This document shows, in pieces, positions 27,301 to 42,300 of a stretch of DNA of 64,000 bases. Within the stretch, counting starts at the first letter, position 1. Each line of letters starts with the position of its first letter. Location of the stretch: NCBI RefSeq assembly GCF_023078275.1, contig NC_062975.1, positions 7,911,141 to 7,975,140 of the forward strand. The letters run 5' to 3'. The stretch is from Leguminivora glycinivorella. Taxonomy: Eukaryota; Arthropoda; Insecta; Lepidoptera; Tortricidae. The position numbers and the translations under genes were made by a program. The notes under the pieces are model-generated. The model searched no databases. It saw only the letters and a list, made by a program, of their open reading frames with translations, and was not told the origin of the DNA.

Positions 27301-30300
27301 GTTCGAGTGTCTCTCGCGTTTCTTTGAATGTCTCTGGAGTTATCATGGAATTAAACTTCTAATGAAGAAGGTTTTAATTTATTGTAAAATTGTATTAGAT
27401 CCTTTTGTTAACATACCTTGCGTTTCGTTAATATAGAATAGGCACACCCTACACCATCATAGAATAGGGAATTCTACTAATCATTGCACGAGTTTAATTA
27501 ATTATATAAGCTCATTTCTTTAATTAAGCCTTACTCGGCCACACGAACATAATCAACAGATAAGAAAAATATAAACCCTTAATAAAGAATCAGTTTTATA
27601 TCTCCGGGTTAGTAAATAAGAGATTGCGGAATATAAGGGCACGGACGTTAAACGCCAATCGAGCTCACCCATAAAACGGCTATCGATCTATCCACGCGTG
27701 CAGGTGATTGCTAACGTAACCTTTTCTATTGTAAATAGATAAAAGATGGGAAAATATGAGATTATCCTTGTCTACAAGGTCCTTATTCTTCAGGTGCAAT
27801 AAGGTCATAAAGAGGACCCTTTAACATGGACCGCCACGTAATAATGTCGTTATTTTAAATAAATAAAATATTATTTTACAACGCTGGAAAAGTAGTTTGT
27901 ACACGTTTAGTCACCATCAGATATATCGCAGCAGTCAAGGTGTCAAAAATAAACCTCTATTTTCAAGGCGATAAGGCGTGTTCAGATAAGAAATAAAATA
28001 TACAAGAAATAATTTTGACACTAGTTACGACACTAAAATATCTTCCTAATAGGTTTCCGTCATAAGACTCATAAGTTTGACCAAGTTTGTCTCAGATTGA
28101 AAATTCGATATTACTTGTTAAGCATTGTTCTACCGACGGACTCCATGTACCTTAGGAAACTATAATTGATGAGCGCTAAAAATAAACAAAGGCAATGAAC
28201 TCCTTATTAGAATCTAACATAAATCAAATAAACTTAAACATACTTTAAGTCTGTGAAAACAAACGCCGATGAAATTCGGCGGATCTAAAACGCTCACCGC
28301 ATGCAGTGTTGACTATCATGATTGAAAACACTCCACATTGTTCGGGTTTAGATGGGTAGGTACTAGTTATAATGGAAATGCATACCTATGCATGGAGATG
28401 GTATTTAATGATGTTGTTATTGTTATACTTACTACTACTATGTTTAACTAAGTCGAAATGATACGCTAAAACAGGGCCAGACGGGCAAATGTATCAATTA
28501 TAAAAAGTACCCATTGAAATTTGGGCTATCACATAATTCCTTCTATAGAACGACATCTCGTTCCGTCCCTTTTTTTTGAAGCGTCAGTCATCTTAACCGT
28601 ACCGTAACCCTGGAAAATCCTAAAACGCGCAGAAGGCCCTAAAATATAGGTAACTAAATACAATGCTTAGTAATTTGATTTTATCAAGCAAAAAAGTAAA
28701 TTCAAATCTTATACAATACATTACAAATTATACATATACATAAGCCATTACTGAATTAAGGGGCTGAAAATTTCCTAACGAATCCAACAACACAATTGCG
28801 CAGTTACATTTCAGCACCAAATTCGCTCACTTACCTACAGAAACGCTCCAATCAGAACTAACCTTTAAAAGTGTGCACTTTCGAGTTGGACATGACATGC
28901 CAGAGCTGCGGGTCACCGGCGGCGGGCGCCAGCACCAGATGCTGCCCCGACGGTGCCAGTTGCAGCAGACGGGCCCCCGTGCCGGGGCTAGTCGCCCCCA
29001 CGGATACCACCCGCACCGTTGACGCAATCGGCGGTTGGAGCCTGGGCGGAACGAGAAATATACAATATTTACAGTGGTTGCAGTAATATGGTTGTCAGAT
29101 GTGTGTTGGTTTGGAAAATTATTATTCATATTTTATTTTAAATTTAAAAAAAAAGGAATAATGCTTGTATTGATATACTCCTAAGAGGTTTTTTAAAAGA
29201 AAAATCAATGGTCAGATTGAGCGTAAACTTTGCCATTTTACCTACACTATGCATGATTCTTGCTTTTTGGCTTCATACCTCTACCTTTTGTATAATCAGC
29301 AATATACATTATAATTATTAATATCTGGGCGACCGAGCTTCGCTCGGTTCTATTTTAATATATCACGTCTTTAGATAAAAAAACTCTTATAAATACAAAA
29401 ACAAAAAAAAAAGACAAAAAACAAAAATTTAATTTCTGGCCGGGATTCGAAACCTACGATCTATCTGCGTACATTAGACCGACCTCGTACGACTGAGCTA
29501 AGCGGAATCGATGCGCGCGCGGCGAAATTAACGACCATATTTTACGTTTACTACCGCGAAAGAAAAACTCATGAAAACTCGAAAATTCGCGTTTTCCGGG
29601 ATCTAAGGCTACGCTAGATCGATTTTTCACCCCCGAAAACCCCCACATAACAAATTTCGGCGAAATCGTTAGAGCGGTTTCCGAGATCGTCGGTATATAT
29701 AAATAAATAAATAAATAAATAAATATACAAGAATTGCTCGTTTAAAAGTATAAGATGTGATAATATAATGTCTATTGCTGATTAAAATATATTGTTATTT
29801 GACATTTGGTTGCGCATTGAACCTCACGGGCGCCGTTGAAAAATTCCTATAATTTTATGTTCTACACAGAGATGAGATGAGTGCTGCGATTATTTTCGTA
29901 GCAGTGTTTTTCTTGCGCACTGAGTAATGGTAGTCATTTTAGAGGCCGACTCAAACTAGAAGAAAATGCTCTTACTTAGGTCTTTATATATCGATAACAA
30001 GTTGTTACAGATCAGTGGCCGCACAAATAGAAGTAAGTATAAGTACATCAATTACAGATGTTAAATTCTCATTTGTCTTACTATTTACTAATCACTCTTC
30101 ACAGGTTACCGTCACAAGGGATGAAGTGAAAAGATACGAAAGCCAAATTAGTTGGCACATTTCTCGGAATTCCTCATTATAGATAACATTTGTCGGGTCC
30201 CAAGTGTCCCAACGGTGCAAGGTACCGACGTTCCTAGCCAACGTCACAAACGCTTACGCTTCGTAGCTCTCCCTATTGCTCTTCTAGGTACGTAGACAAA

Positions 30301-33300
30301 TACAATAAGTTTTTTGCAAAAATTTCATTTTTGGCACAAGCTTTTATCGCCGACTGTACCTTTCTTTTAACAGTCATCTACTGCTTTCCGAGACGTTTCC
30401 AAAAAACCCTTACTCGATGGGATACGACGTTTCATGACAGAGTTCCTATGACCACCTTTCTGTTCCATCATCAGATCAGCTCCATGATACCATAATATTG
30501 CATTGTCACGTGATTTACATATGTGTGCAAAATTTCAGCGCAATCGGAAACCGGGAAGTGGGTCAAATTTAGCTTCTACGTTTTGACGTACACTAACACA
30601 CTAACAAGGCAAGTTGAATAAAAGCTTGTAAAAACGCTTATAATACCGTTAAAGTAGCTACGTAGCTAACTATAATCTCTATCGCTCTTTCGTATTGGCG
30701 CGACAGAGCCAGACACCGTTACAATCGGCGTATAGCGTCAGCGATTGTCATTTCGGCTAGGCCGGCTGTAGTGCCGCGACAGAGCCAAACTTTCGATCGC
30801 CACGTATCGTCAATGATTGTCAGTTTGGCTAGACAGGATCTCGAAAGTTCGCAATAATATATCGCAGGGAAGTTAATGGGGTAGATAAACACAACGATCA
30901 GTAAACGGGGATACGGCCGGCTAATGAACACTAAATTCTGTGTACGCAATCTCGCCCGTTTTCTGTGATTGTTATCCTTTTTCTTGCTTTTTGTGTGTTG
31001 GGTAATGGTAGGGATAAATTTATGGGCATTATGCGGGATTTGCGAGCTTAGTACTGTATAAGGAAATAAATGCCAAATGTCAGTATATATCGAACAAAAC
31101 GGGACTTTACGCGAGTGTAGGAAACTATTAAAATTCAAACCAATGTATGAAAATGACGTTTACGAATAAGCGACAGTATAAGTATTCAATGAATGATCTT
31201 TCTAATATGTGAATTTCTATTTACAATGATACCTGCTAACCTAAATTAGCATCAATTTAGATAGTCTCACACCTATACAAGGGTTAAGTAAACGTTAATA
31301 TAACAAGGGTTAAAATAGCAGCTGCACCGGCCGGAACTAATTCGCTGCGAACTTAGATTGTGTGACTTTACTAGAAATTGTTGATGTTTTGTAAAATCGC
31401 TAACACTAATATATGTATACCTAACTTTAAGTAGGAAGACATAGCTGGAAGAGATCCCTTAAAGGGATAAGCTCGCCTTTGTACATAACCACTATAATTA
31501 TTCACTGTACTTGTAATTTGTTCTGTGCAATAAAGTGTTTACTTAACTATCTATAATTAGGATATTATTGTTTTCCCCTCACTAGCTCGGAAACACGTGT
31601 TTTGTCCTTTAATACCAGCGGGTAAAAACGCATTTTATCCACTAGTGGGTAAAGTAATTTGACCTTGAATAAAGTCAAATTAACTGCTTTGAAATTGATA
31701 AAAGTAGGTGAATCTAGTAATAAAGATGATTTACCACCCGTGGAACTACTGGAAGCAGTGATAAACGCATTTTTTGCGTTGTAGTTTCCTCGCTATAGTG
31801 AGGGGAAAAGTTTTGTGTTACACTCGGGTGCAAATATATTTTACTTCTCGTGTGTTAAAAAACTCGCAAGTTCAGGATTCTATTCTCGAACCACTCGCTT
31901 CGCTCGTGGTTCAACTATAGAATCCTTTCACTTGCTCGTTTTTCAATTCCACACTCGGCGTTAAAATACAACTTTGCCCCCTTGTATAACAACTTAAAAC
32001 ATTTGCCATCAATTATAAAGTGCATCTTTTTATCAGCATTAACTCATAAAGCCAGAAATCGATTACAAGCCAGAAATCGGTTAAGTCGTGAATTTACCGT
32101 AACCGAGTCGTAACGCAAAACCAATTCCAGAACCGATTCTACCCAAACGAACATAAAACACATCCGCGAAGCTGTGATTGCATTTCCTAGGCACATAATA
32201 CAAGGTAACTCGATTAAGGTGTGTTGTGTATCGGGCCTTGGGGCGGCGTGCTTCTGGCAGCTAATTGAATAAAATGGTACGGGGAATTAGACTGAGGTAC
32301 CCTTGTACCGGTGTGGTAATCCGTTTATAACAATTTCGTTGTCAAAACATCGAACGAGTGAAACTTAAAGTTCTCTAAGATGATTGATTGATCTTAGATT
32401 TCGAAACACAACACGTAGAGTCTAAAGGTGAAAAATGTTTATTCATGAGCAGCCAGAAATTTTGTTCTTATATTTCATAAAACATTTTATGAATTAGACT
32501 GAGGTACCTACCTGAGGTACCTGAGGTAGATATTTAACCTTTACGCGCGGTATTCCGCTTATAACAATTTCTTCGTCAAAACATCAAACGAGAGAAACTT
32601 AGAGGTACTTTAAATTTTCGAAACACAAAAGTAGGCTCTAAGGTGAAAAATGTTTATGAGCAGACAGCCATTTTGTTTTTGTATTCCGTTAGGTAGTAGT
32701 TTCGAGCATGTTACGAAATCTATGATTACATATTAAGGTAGATACAGTAAAGAGCTTTCTAAAACTAGGACAGACAGATGTCTGGCGCAAGTTTAATAAT
32801 AGCGCCAGTATTTTTGAACAAAATTGCAATACAACTTTAATGACTAAACTCACAAAACGAAGTTTGTTAAACTGTCCAAGGTTAGGAAAAACTGTACCTA
32901 CCCTAAGTGAGAAGAAAATTTGTCTGAGTTGGAAAAAGTAGCGGCCTATTAGGTTTTTCTTTAAAAGTACCTAATCAATTCAATGTAAGTATTGGGTTGG
33001 TAAGAAAGTAATGAGCGATCGATTGAATTCCACATACAATTTTTGAGAGAGTTCTAGAATCTTCTATGGTCGAAAGTATATAAAGGGCGAGTCGCACAGT
33101 TTCTCGTCAGTCATTCACTAGCTGTCGCCGAGCTAATATAAGGAAGAAAATGGGCGAATTAAAAGTGCATGTAAGGCATTGCTTACTATATGAATTTCAG
33201 TCTGGCCATTCAGCCGCCGAAGCAGTGCGTAATATATGTCAGCGTGTTGCTCCTGAAGTTGTGTCTGAGGCCACGGCGAAACGATGGTTCCAGCGGTTTC

Positions 33301-36300
33301 GTAGTGGCGACTTTTCATTATCAGATCAACCTAAGTCTGGTCGACCGGTGAAGATTGATGTAGCCAAATTAAAAACCTTAATTGAAGGAGATCCGAGGCT
33401 AACGAGTCGTACTCTTGCTACCGAGTTAGGCTGCTCTCATGTCACCATAGAAACACATTTACACGAGTTGGGAAAAAACTACAAATACAGTGTTTGGATA
33501 CCGCACGAACTTGATAGACATCAACTAAACCGCCGTGCCGATATCTGCATACAACTTCTGTCTTTTCGCCGCACATTCAACTGGTTGGACCATCTTATCA
33601 CTGGAGATGAAAAATGGGTCTTATATATAAATCGCACACGCAAACGTCAGTGGCTAGCTCCAAACGAAAAAGGAATAGAGGCACCAAAAACAGAGCCTCA
33701 CCCGAAAAAAGTTATGCTGTCCGTTTGGTGGGATATTCATGGTATTATTCACTGGGAACTACTACCAAGTGGAATGACTGTTACCGCATCAGTATACTGT
33801 AATCAGCTTGAAAATTTAAACCAAAAAATCTGTCAGAATCGTCCACAGCATGCTAAAGTTTTTTTCTTACACGACAATGTTCGCCCACACATTGCAAAAG
33901 TGACTCGGCTAAAGCTATTGAAGCTAGGTTGGAAAGTGATACCTCATCCACCGTACTCTCCAGACTTGGCACCTACGGATTACGCATTGTTCAGATCGCT
34001 AAGCACTGCCTTGAATGAATAAAAGTTCGATAATCAAGCCCATCTACGACAGTACATAGCTGAGTTTTTTAAATCTAAACCTAAGAACTTCTTCGCCGAT
34101 GCTATTCATTCTTTACCAGAACGATGGAGACAAGTAGTAGATAACGAAGGCCGTTATATTTTTGATAAATGATTAAAATAATAAATTAAATAAAAATTAC
34201 AATATTGGTTATGATTCGCTCATTACTTTCTTACCAACCCAATATTTTTCTCAATATCACTAAAGAAAAGGTGATACGATAACAAAACTAATTGGCTTAG
34301 CAACGCCATACTTGTGTGATTGGGCATAAGAACCTAATCTATAACAACGTTAAATTTTATTGTGATTTTTTTTATATTATAGATGGGCTTACGCTTGCCT
34401 TTTGTGATGACAAATATATAAAAGTAAATATGAAAACGATACCCTATTATACCCTGTTCGTCGATACACTAAAAAGTTACCATCGAGAAACAAAAAAAAT
34501 CAGATCAGTCTTTTTATTGAGCGGCTGAAGCGATTTTTTCTTCCCAAATATTAATACGCTTTCTTTTACCCACTTACACAATTATCATGCATCGCTGCGT
34601 TCGCGAATGCTTTGAATTATTTACGTACATACGTACCTATGTTACGTTTACGTATAAACTTCAACTAACACAGATATGATCTCTTGTACGTATTTTCTTT
34701 TTCTTACTGTTAAAATACTTAATCATAAAATATACATTCAAAAATATTAGGTGTATATATTTATAACCAACGTTTACTTCGATAAAAAGTATCGGTTTGT
34801 TTTATGTTGGTTATACCATACTGAACTAAATGAGCAAAAGACCTAAAAGAGCGAACTAGTTCGTGGGAGCGATTGATATATCAACGAACGAAACGGCACA
34901 AGCCTAAATAAATGTCCTTACCATCCGTTGAGTGGGACAAGTAGCGGCTTGTCATAGCCGTCGCACCACGCCATCGCAGCCGTGACGAGTGTCGCTAGCA
35001 CGCCGCGCCGCGCCACCGCCGGTCGGAGCCATGCTATGATCTGTACAAACAAAATACATGTCAGTTAGGTTAGTCGCGCCGACGCAGCGTCGGGCTTTGC
35101 CAACACAGTTGGCCCGACGCTACGCTCGCGAAACGCCAGATGGGGCCCTTAAAGGTTTAGTTTCCTAAATCCAGAGTCAAAAAAGTGACTATAAAATGAG
35201 CAAAATTCAATTTTTTATGGCCCTATAAACATTCGTGACTACAATTTTTAAATTTATCGTTTTTTTAAGACTATGACTTGACAGTTTTTATGAGGAACTA
35301 AATAAAATTAAATAGGTACTGATCTAAACTGTGATTAACTTCCAAAATCACTGCAAACATTTGTCTAGGTTTTAGATGGTTAAACAAAATCGTTTAAAAA
35401 AAAAGTAATTTCATAACTAGCTGCTTGGTCTATTAGGCTATGCATGTATCGTCGCCATGGTAACCGCTCTACAGAATTACTGTACGTTTTAATTTAGTTT
35501 TTACGTCTTTCTTTTTAATCAATTTTGTAGCCACGTTACTTTATCTGCTTGTCGAATAAGATTAGTCAGTCCTAAACTAATTAATCAGCGCCCCGTCCTT
35601 TCCGATTGTCTAACAGATAATTTACTATGTCGTTTCGTATATGGTGTTTTATTTATGTTCTACTTTTTCCTCTTCCTGCTTTTAGATATCAAAATACATA
35701 CTGAATATATTCTTCAAGATAATTCTAATTCACGTGCAATATTTAGGCCGGCAAGAGACAGTCTTAAAATTCATAATCTTAAAAAACAAGAGTGTGTGGA
35801 CAGTTGTTAAATTGTATGGAAATCTGTGCACTCGATCTGATTTTTATAAGATTATGATTTTTCAGATTATGAATTTTAAGACTGTCTGTTGCCGCTGCCG
35901 GCCTTATTCTTAACTTGTTTTTATAACCTTTTTGAATTGGATGATAAGGTTAGGTTAATATCTGGTAACAACATACATAACATATATAAATCGTATTCTA
36001 AAGCAATAATATAAAGAATATAAGGTTAGTGCGGGCAAGACCGGCATACTTTATTTGAAACAAAGTTTGAGTGGATACAACTAGACTATTAAATTAGTCT
36101 GGAGTGATCCGAATAGTCCTATGGGCTAGCAAATTTTATATTCTACACAGCTTTTATAATACTTTGGTGAATTGAAGTAAACTTATGTGATAAAAATCAC
36201 TTTTATTAAGACTCGGCGGGTTGGCCGTCCCCACGCGCTGAGTACAGAAAGACCGTCTAGTGCTCGTTGTCGCGTAATTTCATATGGAAATAAGTATCAA

Positions 36301-39300
36301 AATCATGTTCATTGTTATACTCTGTAATAAAAGGGAGTAATGTGATAGATATTAAACAAATAACGTTGATATTTTCAACATATCAGCATTTTTCTATTTA
36401 TGATAAGATAGATAGATAGATAAATGATTTATTGTCACAACATGGTCGTTACAATGTATCCTTATGATATATCTTAAAATTATATGTAACCTATACAATA
36501 CAAGGAAACTTAACTTACAATCTAGGTATTCGTGACAAGTGGACAGTCTCAGCTACGTGCTGGAGCCTCACCTTCCGGCGTGGTTTCAGCGCTGATTTTC
36601 AGCCTGCCCGGGTTGAGGTTGAGGCGGTGACACAAGACGACTACTAAGTACTTACATATTATTTAAAAAAAAAACAAGAATGCAAAAATTTAAGTTTTCA
36701 ATTACCCACTAATTATATTATATATAATTTATAAGGCAAGACCGTCATATGTCCCGTAAATGAGGTTGATAGCCTGCTTTTTTTAGGTACAGACAAAAAC
36801 AAAGCCGAAACTTATAATTAAAATTAACGTACAACACCCGTTTAAACTCGACTTATTTCCCATAAAGCCTAGAAAAGGTGCCTTACTCTTATATGCCGGT
36901 CTTTCCGACTAGGCACAATTTCGAAGTTACATATTTCAGGACATAAAACAATAAATTGAAAGCGTTTTAAGAGCATTAATTGTACTAGACAGGAAAAACA
37001 ATTATTAAATTAACACGTTACATACATAATGCACAAATATTCCGACTGCTTCTATTTTATTTTAATTTTTTGTTGAACTCGATGGTCGAGTTCGAAACAA
37101 GAATCAAGTTTTTTGTTAACTAGTGTTCGTCCTAGGGATATCTATTGAAGATCAATGGATTAAGGATGAAAACTGGTATACCTTCGGAGGTGTAAGAAGT
37201 GATAGATATATAAATACAAAAGTTATATTCAGTAGACGGTCTTTCTGGGTAGACGGTCTTCCCCACACTGACCTTACTGCGTATATTCCTCCCTTTCACG
37301 CGAAATTGGAAATGATATACAGCTCGGTATGAAAAAAGTGTAAAGAAAGTTCTTTTACACTCCACCGAGCTTTAGAAGAGATGTTTGTTTTCCTCGAGTG
37401 AAATAAAGTAGCGTGTTATACCTGAGCGCGAGCGTATACAATGTGCACATAAATTAAGTTTCTTTATTTACCTTTTACGTGACGAAATAAAAGTATACAT
37501 TTAAAACAGTTATATCTTGAAAGCTGTAAACATAAAAAAACTTTGGGTTGAAGGATTGCAACTCAACTTACTTTGGAAATTCAATCAAATTTTGTGTTAG
37601 CTGTGTACTTAGTGTACCTACTTATGCGTAAACCGTTTACATACAACTGTTTATAACACAACTGATTTCAATACACTGAATCGTTTCTTCTTTTCAAATT
37701 GGAGGATTATAAAATCCGGCTAAAGCTAAATCTACAGCATTTTTATGACGCAGAGTATGCTATAATTATGGTTGTATGTTCAACAACATAACACTGGCCA
37801 TTAGAGCGCAGACAAGTTATCTCAGCCTGATTTAATTCTGCATACTTCCTTCAGATACCTCAAGAATAATTAAAATTGTGACTTGATATTTTCACGCAAT
37901 GCGACTTAATTTGTTTTTGTTAAGTAATTTTTACTTTAGGTAAATAAATCCTGACTTTTAGCAATTTAAGATTTTAAATTAACTCCATAAAGCTATTACT
38001 GATATTTTGTTATAGCCGGCGGCTTTCCTACAACCTAATTTTGACAGCTCCAAAAGTTTTCCTTTCAGCAAGCCCGTTGATGGAATTAATGTCTTTGTTA
38101 ACGTCAATCCTTTCTATTTTGATTGATATTTGAGTTTGTATGGAAGTTAATTAAGAGTTTATTTCTCGGCAAATTAGATTTGCATGGAAAGGAGCTCGGG
38201 GTGAGAACAAAGTTATGTTGTTCTATATACAGGTGACCTACCTAAATAGTATAAAACAAAGTCGCTAGTAAGTATCTTTAAAACTACGCAACCAATTTTG
38301 ATGTGGTCGCTAGTCCTTTATAAAAGACAGGATGGAGAATTACCGAAGAAATTATAAGTAAATAGGAATATTTTCACGGTCGCGTCGGATAGAAACTTGG
38401 AAGAAACGGCGAAAGTATAACCATTAAAATAATAATAAATTGTAAGGGGAAGTCACAAAAATGTTGTTCAATTATTTTAACTTGAAATACGAGGGCGGGA
38501 TGATAAATAACTAGCCTAATAAATAAAAGGGTATAAAAGTGTAAAAAAAAATATTTTATTTTTCGACGTAGTCTCCTTGTAGCTCAATGCACTTATTCCA
38601 TCTTCGTTCTAAAGCTGCAATGCCCTCCTTAAAATGACTTCTTTCGAGGCCTGCAAAATACTCCTCTACAGCGGCTATGACGTCATCATTGGAGGCAAAC
38701 TTCTGTCCACCCAAAAAAGTTTTGAGCTTAGGGAATAGGTGAAAGTCTGACGGTGCGAGATCAGGCGAATAAGGCGGATGGGGCAACAAATCGTACTTGA
38801 GTTCGTTGATTTTTGCCATAGCTTTAACACATGTGTGAACCCTGGCGTTGTCTTGATGAAAAATTATTTTTTCTTGGATAAGCCTGGTCGTTTTTGCTGA
38901 ATACTTTCATGAAGCTTATCTAAAAGATTTGCGTAGTATTCTCCATTTATAGTTTGACCTTTGGGAAGGTAATCTATCATTAAAATTCCATTTGCATCCC
39001 AAAAGACGGAAGCCATCACTTTTCCAGCTGACTTTACAGACATAGCCTTTTTAGGAGCTGAACACCCAGATTCTGTCCACTGTTTTGATTGGATTTTTGA
39101 TTCTGGCGTGTAGTGGTGAACCCACGTTTCATCGGTTGTAACAAATCGACGCAAAAAATCTGCTTTATTCCCTTGAAAACGACTCAAACATTCCTTCGAA
39201 TTTTGCACCCGAATTCTTTTTTGATCGTGTGTAAGCAATCGCGGCACCCAACGGGCGGATAACTTTTTCATGTTTAATTTTTCACTCAGGATATGATGTA

Positions 39301-42300
39301 CCCGTTCTTTTGACATACCTGTAGTGTCAGCTATTTCAGATAGCTTTAATCGCCGATCGGCCAAAACCAAGTCATGTACTTTGGAGACCATTTCCGGACT
39401 CGTAACGGTTTTCGGCCGTCCAGGGCGGGCTTCGTCTTCGACACTTGTACGACCGCGTTTAAATTCAGCCACCCAGTTTTTTACGGTGGCGTAAGAAAGT
39501 GCACATTCACCCAAAACATTCTTTAACTCTTCATGTATATCCATCCCCTTCATACCCTTCATATAAAGAAACTTTATCACAACTCTTTGTTCATTTTTGT
39601 CCATGTTGAAAACAAGCGACACAATAAATTTTCAAATAATAGAAAAATAATAAAATATCCGCGCCAACAAATTCAAATTTCGAACACAGATAGCCAGAGA
39701 CACGGTAATAAAAATGAGGCAGTTTTTTTTTTAATTCTTACTTTTTAAATGGCTAAGGCTAGTTACATATCATCCCGCCCCAAGGGACCTTTATTTAGGA
39801 CGAAAAAATAATTGTAACAAAGTTTACGGAGATAACTTGTTGAAAAGATTGGAACAACAAATATTTCATTAAAGGAAGGCGTTGTCTCTGGGGACTTTTC
39901 CGAAAACTAAGGGGACAACGCCGTCCTCGAAACGTCGGAGGTTAGTTTACTCGATATACGCCATGAAGTTCCGTTTGCCGTTACCGTTTATACTTAGATG
40001 TTAGGCGAGGGTTTACCTGGGCTCCTAACTGCATGGGGTCGCGAGTGGATGTCGCGAGTAAGGATGTCGCTCGACTTCTTGACCGCGCCGTAGAAAAGTT
40101 CCACATCACGGTCAAGTATTCGTATACATATAGCTGCTGCTATACAGCTGCAGCGAACGTGTTCCAGGATGAATCAGAGATAGCACACCGTCACCGTTTA
40201 TAGAGGTTAGGCGAGGGTTTACCCGGGCTCCTAACTGCATGGGGTCGCGAGTAAGGATGTCGCTCGACTTCTTGTCCGGCCGTAGACAAGTTCCACGTCA
40301 CGGTCTCACGGTCAAGGATAGAGCAGCGGACGTGTTCAAGAATGCATCGATTTATAGAGGTTAGACGAGGGTTTACCTGGGCTCCTAACTGCATGGGGTC
40401 GCGAGTAAGGATATCGCTCGACTTCTTGACCGCGCCGTAGACAAGTTCCACGTCACGGTCAAGGATGTAGCAGCGGACGTGTTCCAGAATGCATCGGAGA
40501 TAGGACACCGTCACCGTTTGTACCTGAGAAATGAGTTAAAACGTTCACTAAAGTTCAAGCCGATAATAATCGTTGGTCCCTTTCCGAAGTATTGGTGTGA
40601 TAGAAAGGGGGAAACGATTTTTAACGGCTTGTGAACTTTAGTGAACTTTTATGAATAAGGAGTGAATCTGTAGTAAAATTACTTAAATAAATAGTGTTAT
40701 TATTGCGAAGAGTGTGCTTTATTGGTGGAGAAAAGGTTATCCATGAATTACAACAACCTGTATTAAATAAACTAATTTCGATGTTACTAAGAATCGAAGT
40801 GGCACTTTTCTTAGAGGCATCAAAGTAAAACATTTGTCAGGACATCTTATTGTTACTATCACAGAACATTTTTTTGCTTGAATGATTTTAAAAGGTATTT
40901 ATTTGGTAAAAGGCCACGTAAAACAGTTTCTGACACACAATAGCATACATATTTCAAGCCTGGGTTACCTGGAATTCTAGGATTCAATCGCCCAAGCCCC
41001 AATTATGTGGCTCCCTTATATATTGCTCCTTTGTGACGCAATTTACGTTTATTTTTAGCATTTGTTTGATTTAACAGGTTAACTTGTAAGGCGATGTTAT
41101 TTTTCTTATTCTTCCTTTAAAATATTGAGTGCGCTGAGTCTCTTGGGGGTCAACGTTAGCAATTTACGAGCAGACAAGCAGCGGCGTAGAAAAACTTAGC
41201 TTTGCATAGCACAATGAAATTTACTTCAAAGATGTGACGTTCTCCTTGCCTCTAGAGGGTCTAGCCGTACTGAGCTCTTTGTTTGAGCCTAATTGATGCT
41301 TAGACAAAGCTAAAGCAGATAAATAAACGTTTATTCTTGCCTTTTAGTATTAGGTACCAAAAGGTGACAATCGGAACACTCAAACGCAGTCTTTCTGTCC
41401 GTCTATTTCTCTGGCAGCTGTTTACGTAAATATACATACATACAATCACGCCTGTTTCCCAGAAGGGTAGGCAGAGATCACGGATTTCCATTTACTACGA
41501 TCCTGACAAACCACTTTCTCTTCACACACTTTCATAACGTTTCTCATAAAATACTCATTATACGTTACGTTTTCCTATAAATATATGAGTATTTATAAGT
41601 ATACCTAAACAAATTGTAGTAGATAATTGGCGGTTCGTGCACCGGCTATTGTCCCAGATTTGTAAGAACCTCTTTTTGACACATGACAGCGTCCACAATA
41701 CGTAAACTCGCGCAACCTAATGAAATTTTAAATAAAATCCTGTAATAATATTTAAAAAAATCAAGTACTTAAAAACAATATTTCGCTTACTTTAAACATA
41801 ATCTAACACATGTTACATTTTTGCGGATCTTCGTTAGTGAGTATTTTACGATATTAATTTAACACCCAGGATTTACTTATTACGTCATTTATTATTCATT
41901 TTTTATTTTTAAACTAGTGCTGTGGCAGAGTTGTCATTTCGATTCAAATGACATTTCACTAAGTTGATAGAAATCGTATATTTGTTTAAGCACCTCCTTG
42001 TACATGTACATAGGGCCTAATCGATTCAACCAATTCGAAATTAATCGTTAGATTTGGCAAACGATACGTCTTAGCCACATCGCAACATACTTCAAAACAA
42101 ATGTGTCAAAAATGTGAACTTACAAATCTGGGACATAGTAAATAAGAACCCCTAGTAAACACTACAATATTTGTAAATTTTATAATGAAATCGGCTACAA
42201 ATGGATGTGTAATTAAACTACCTACAGTAGTAGTGGTTGCAAGGAATACATCATTTACATCATTAATAGTGATTTCTTCTTCAGACACTTCCTGAACCCA

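Noticed and set aside
30719..31138. 139-residue minus-strand ORF
   Set aside because: It reads through the cgcgacagagc repeat and intron sequence, with no recognisable domain.
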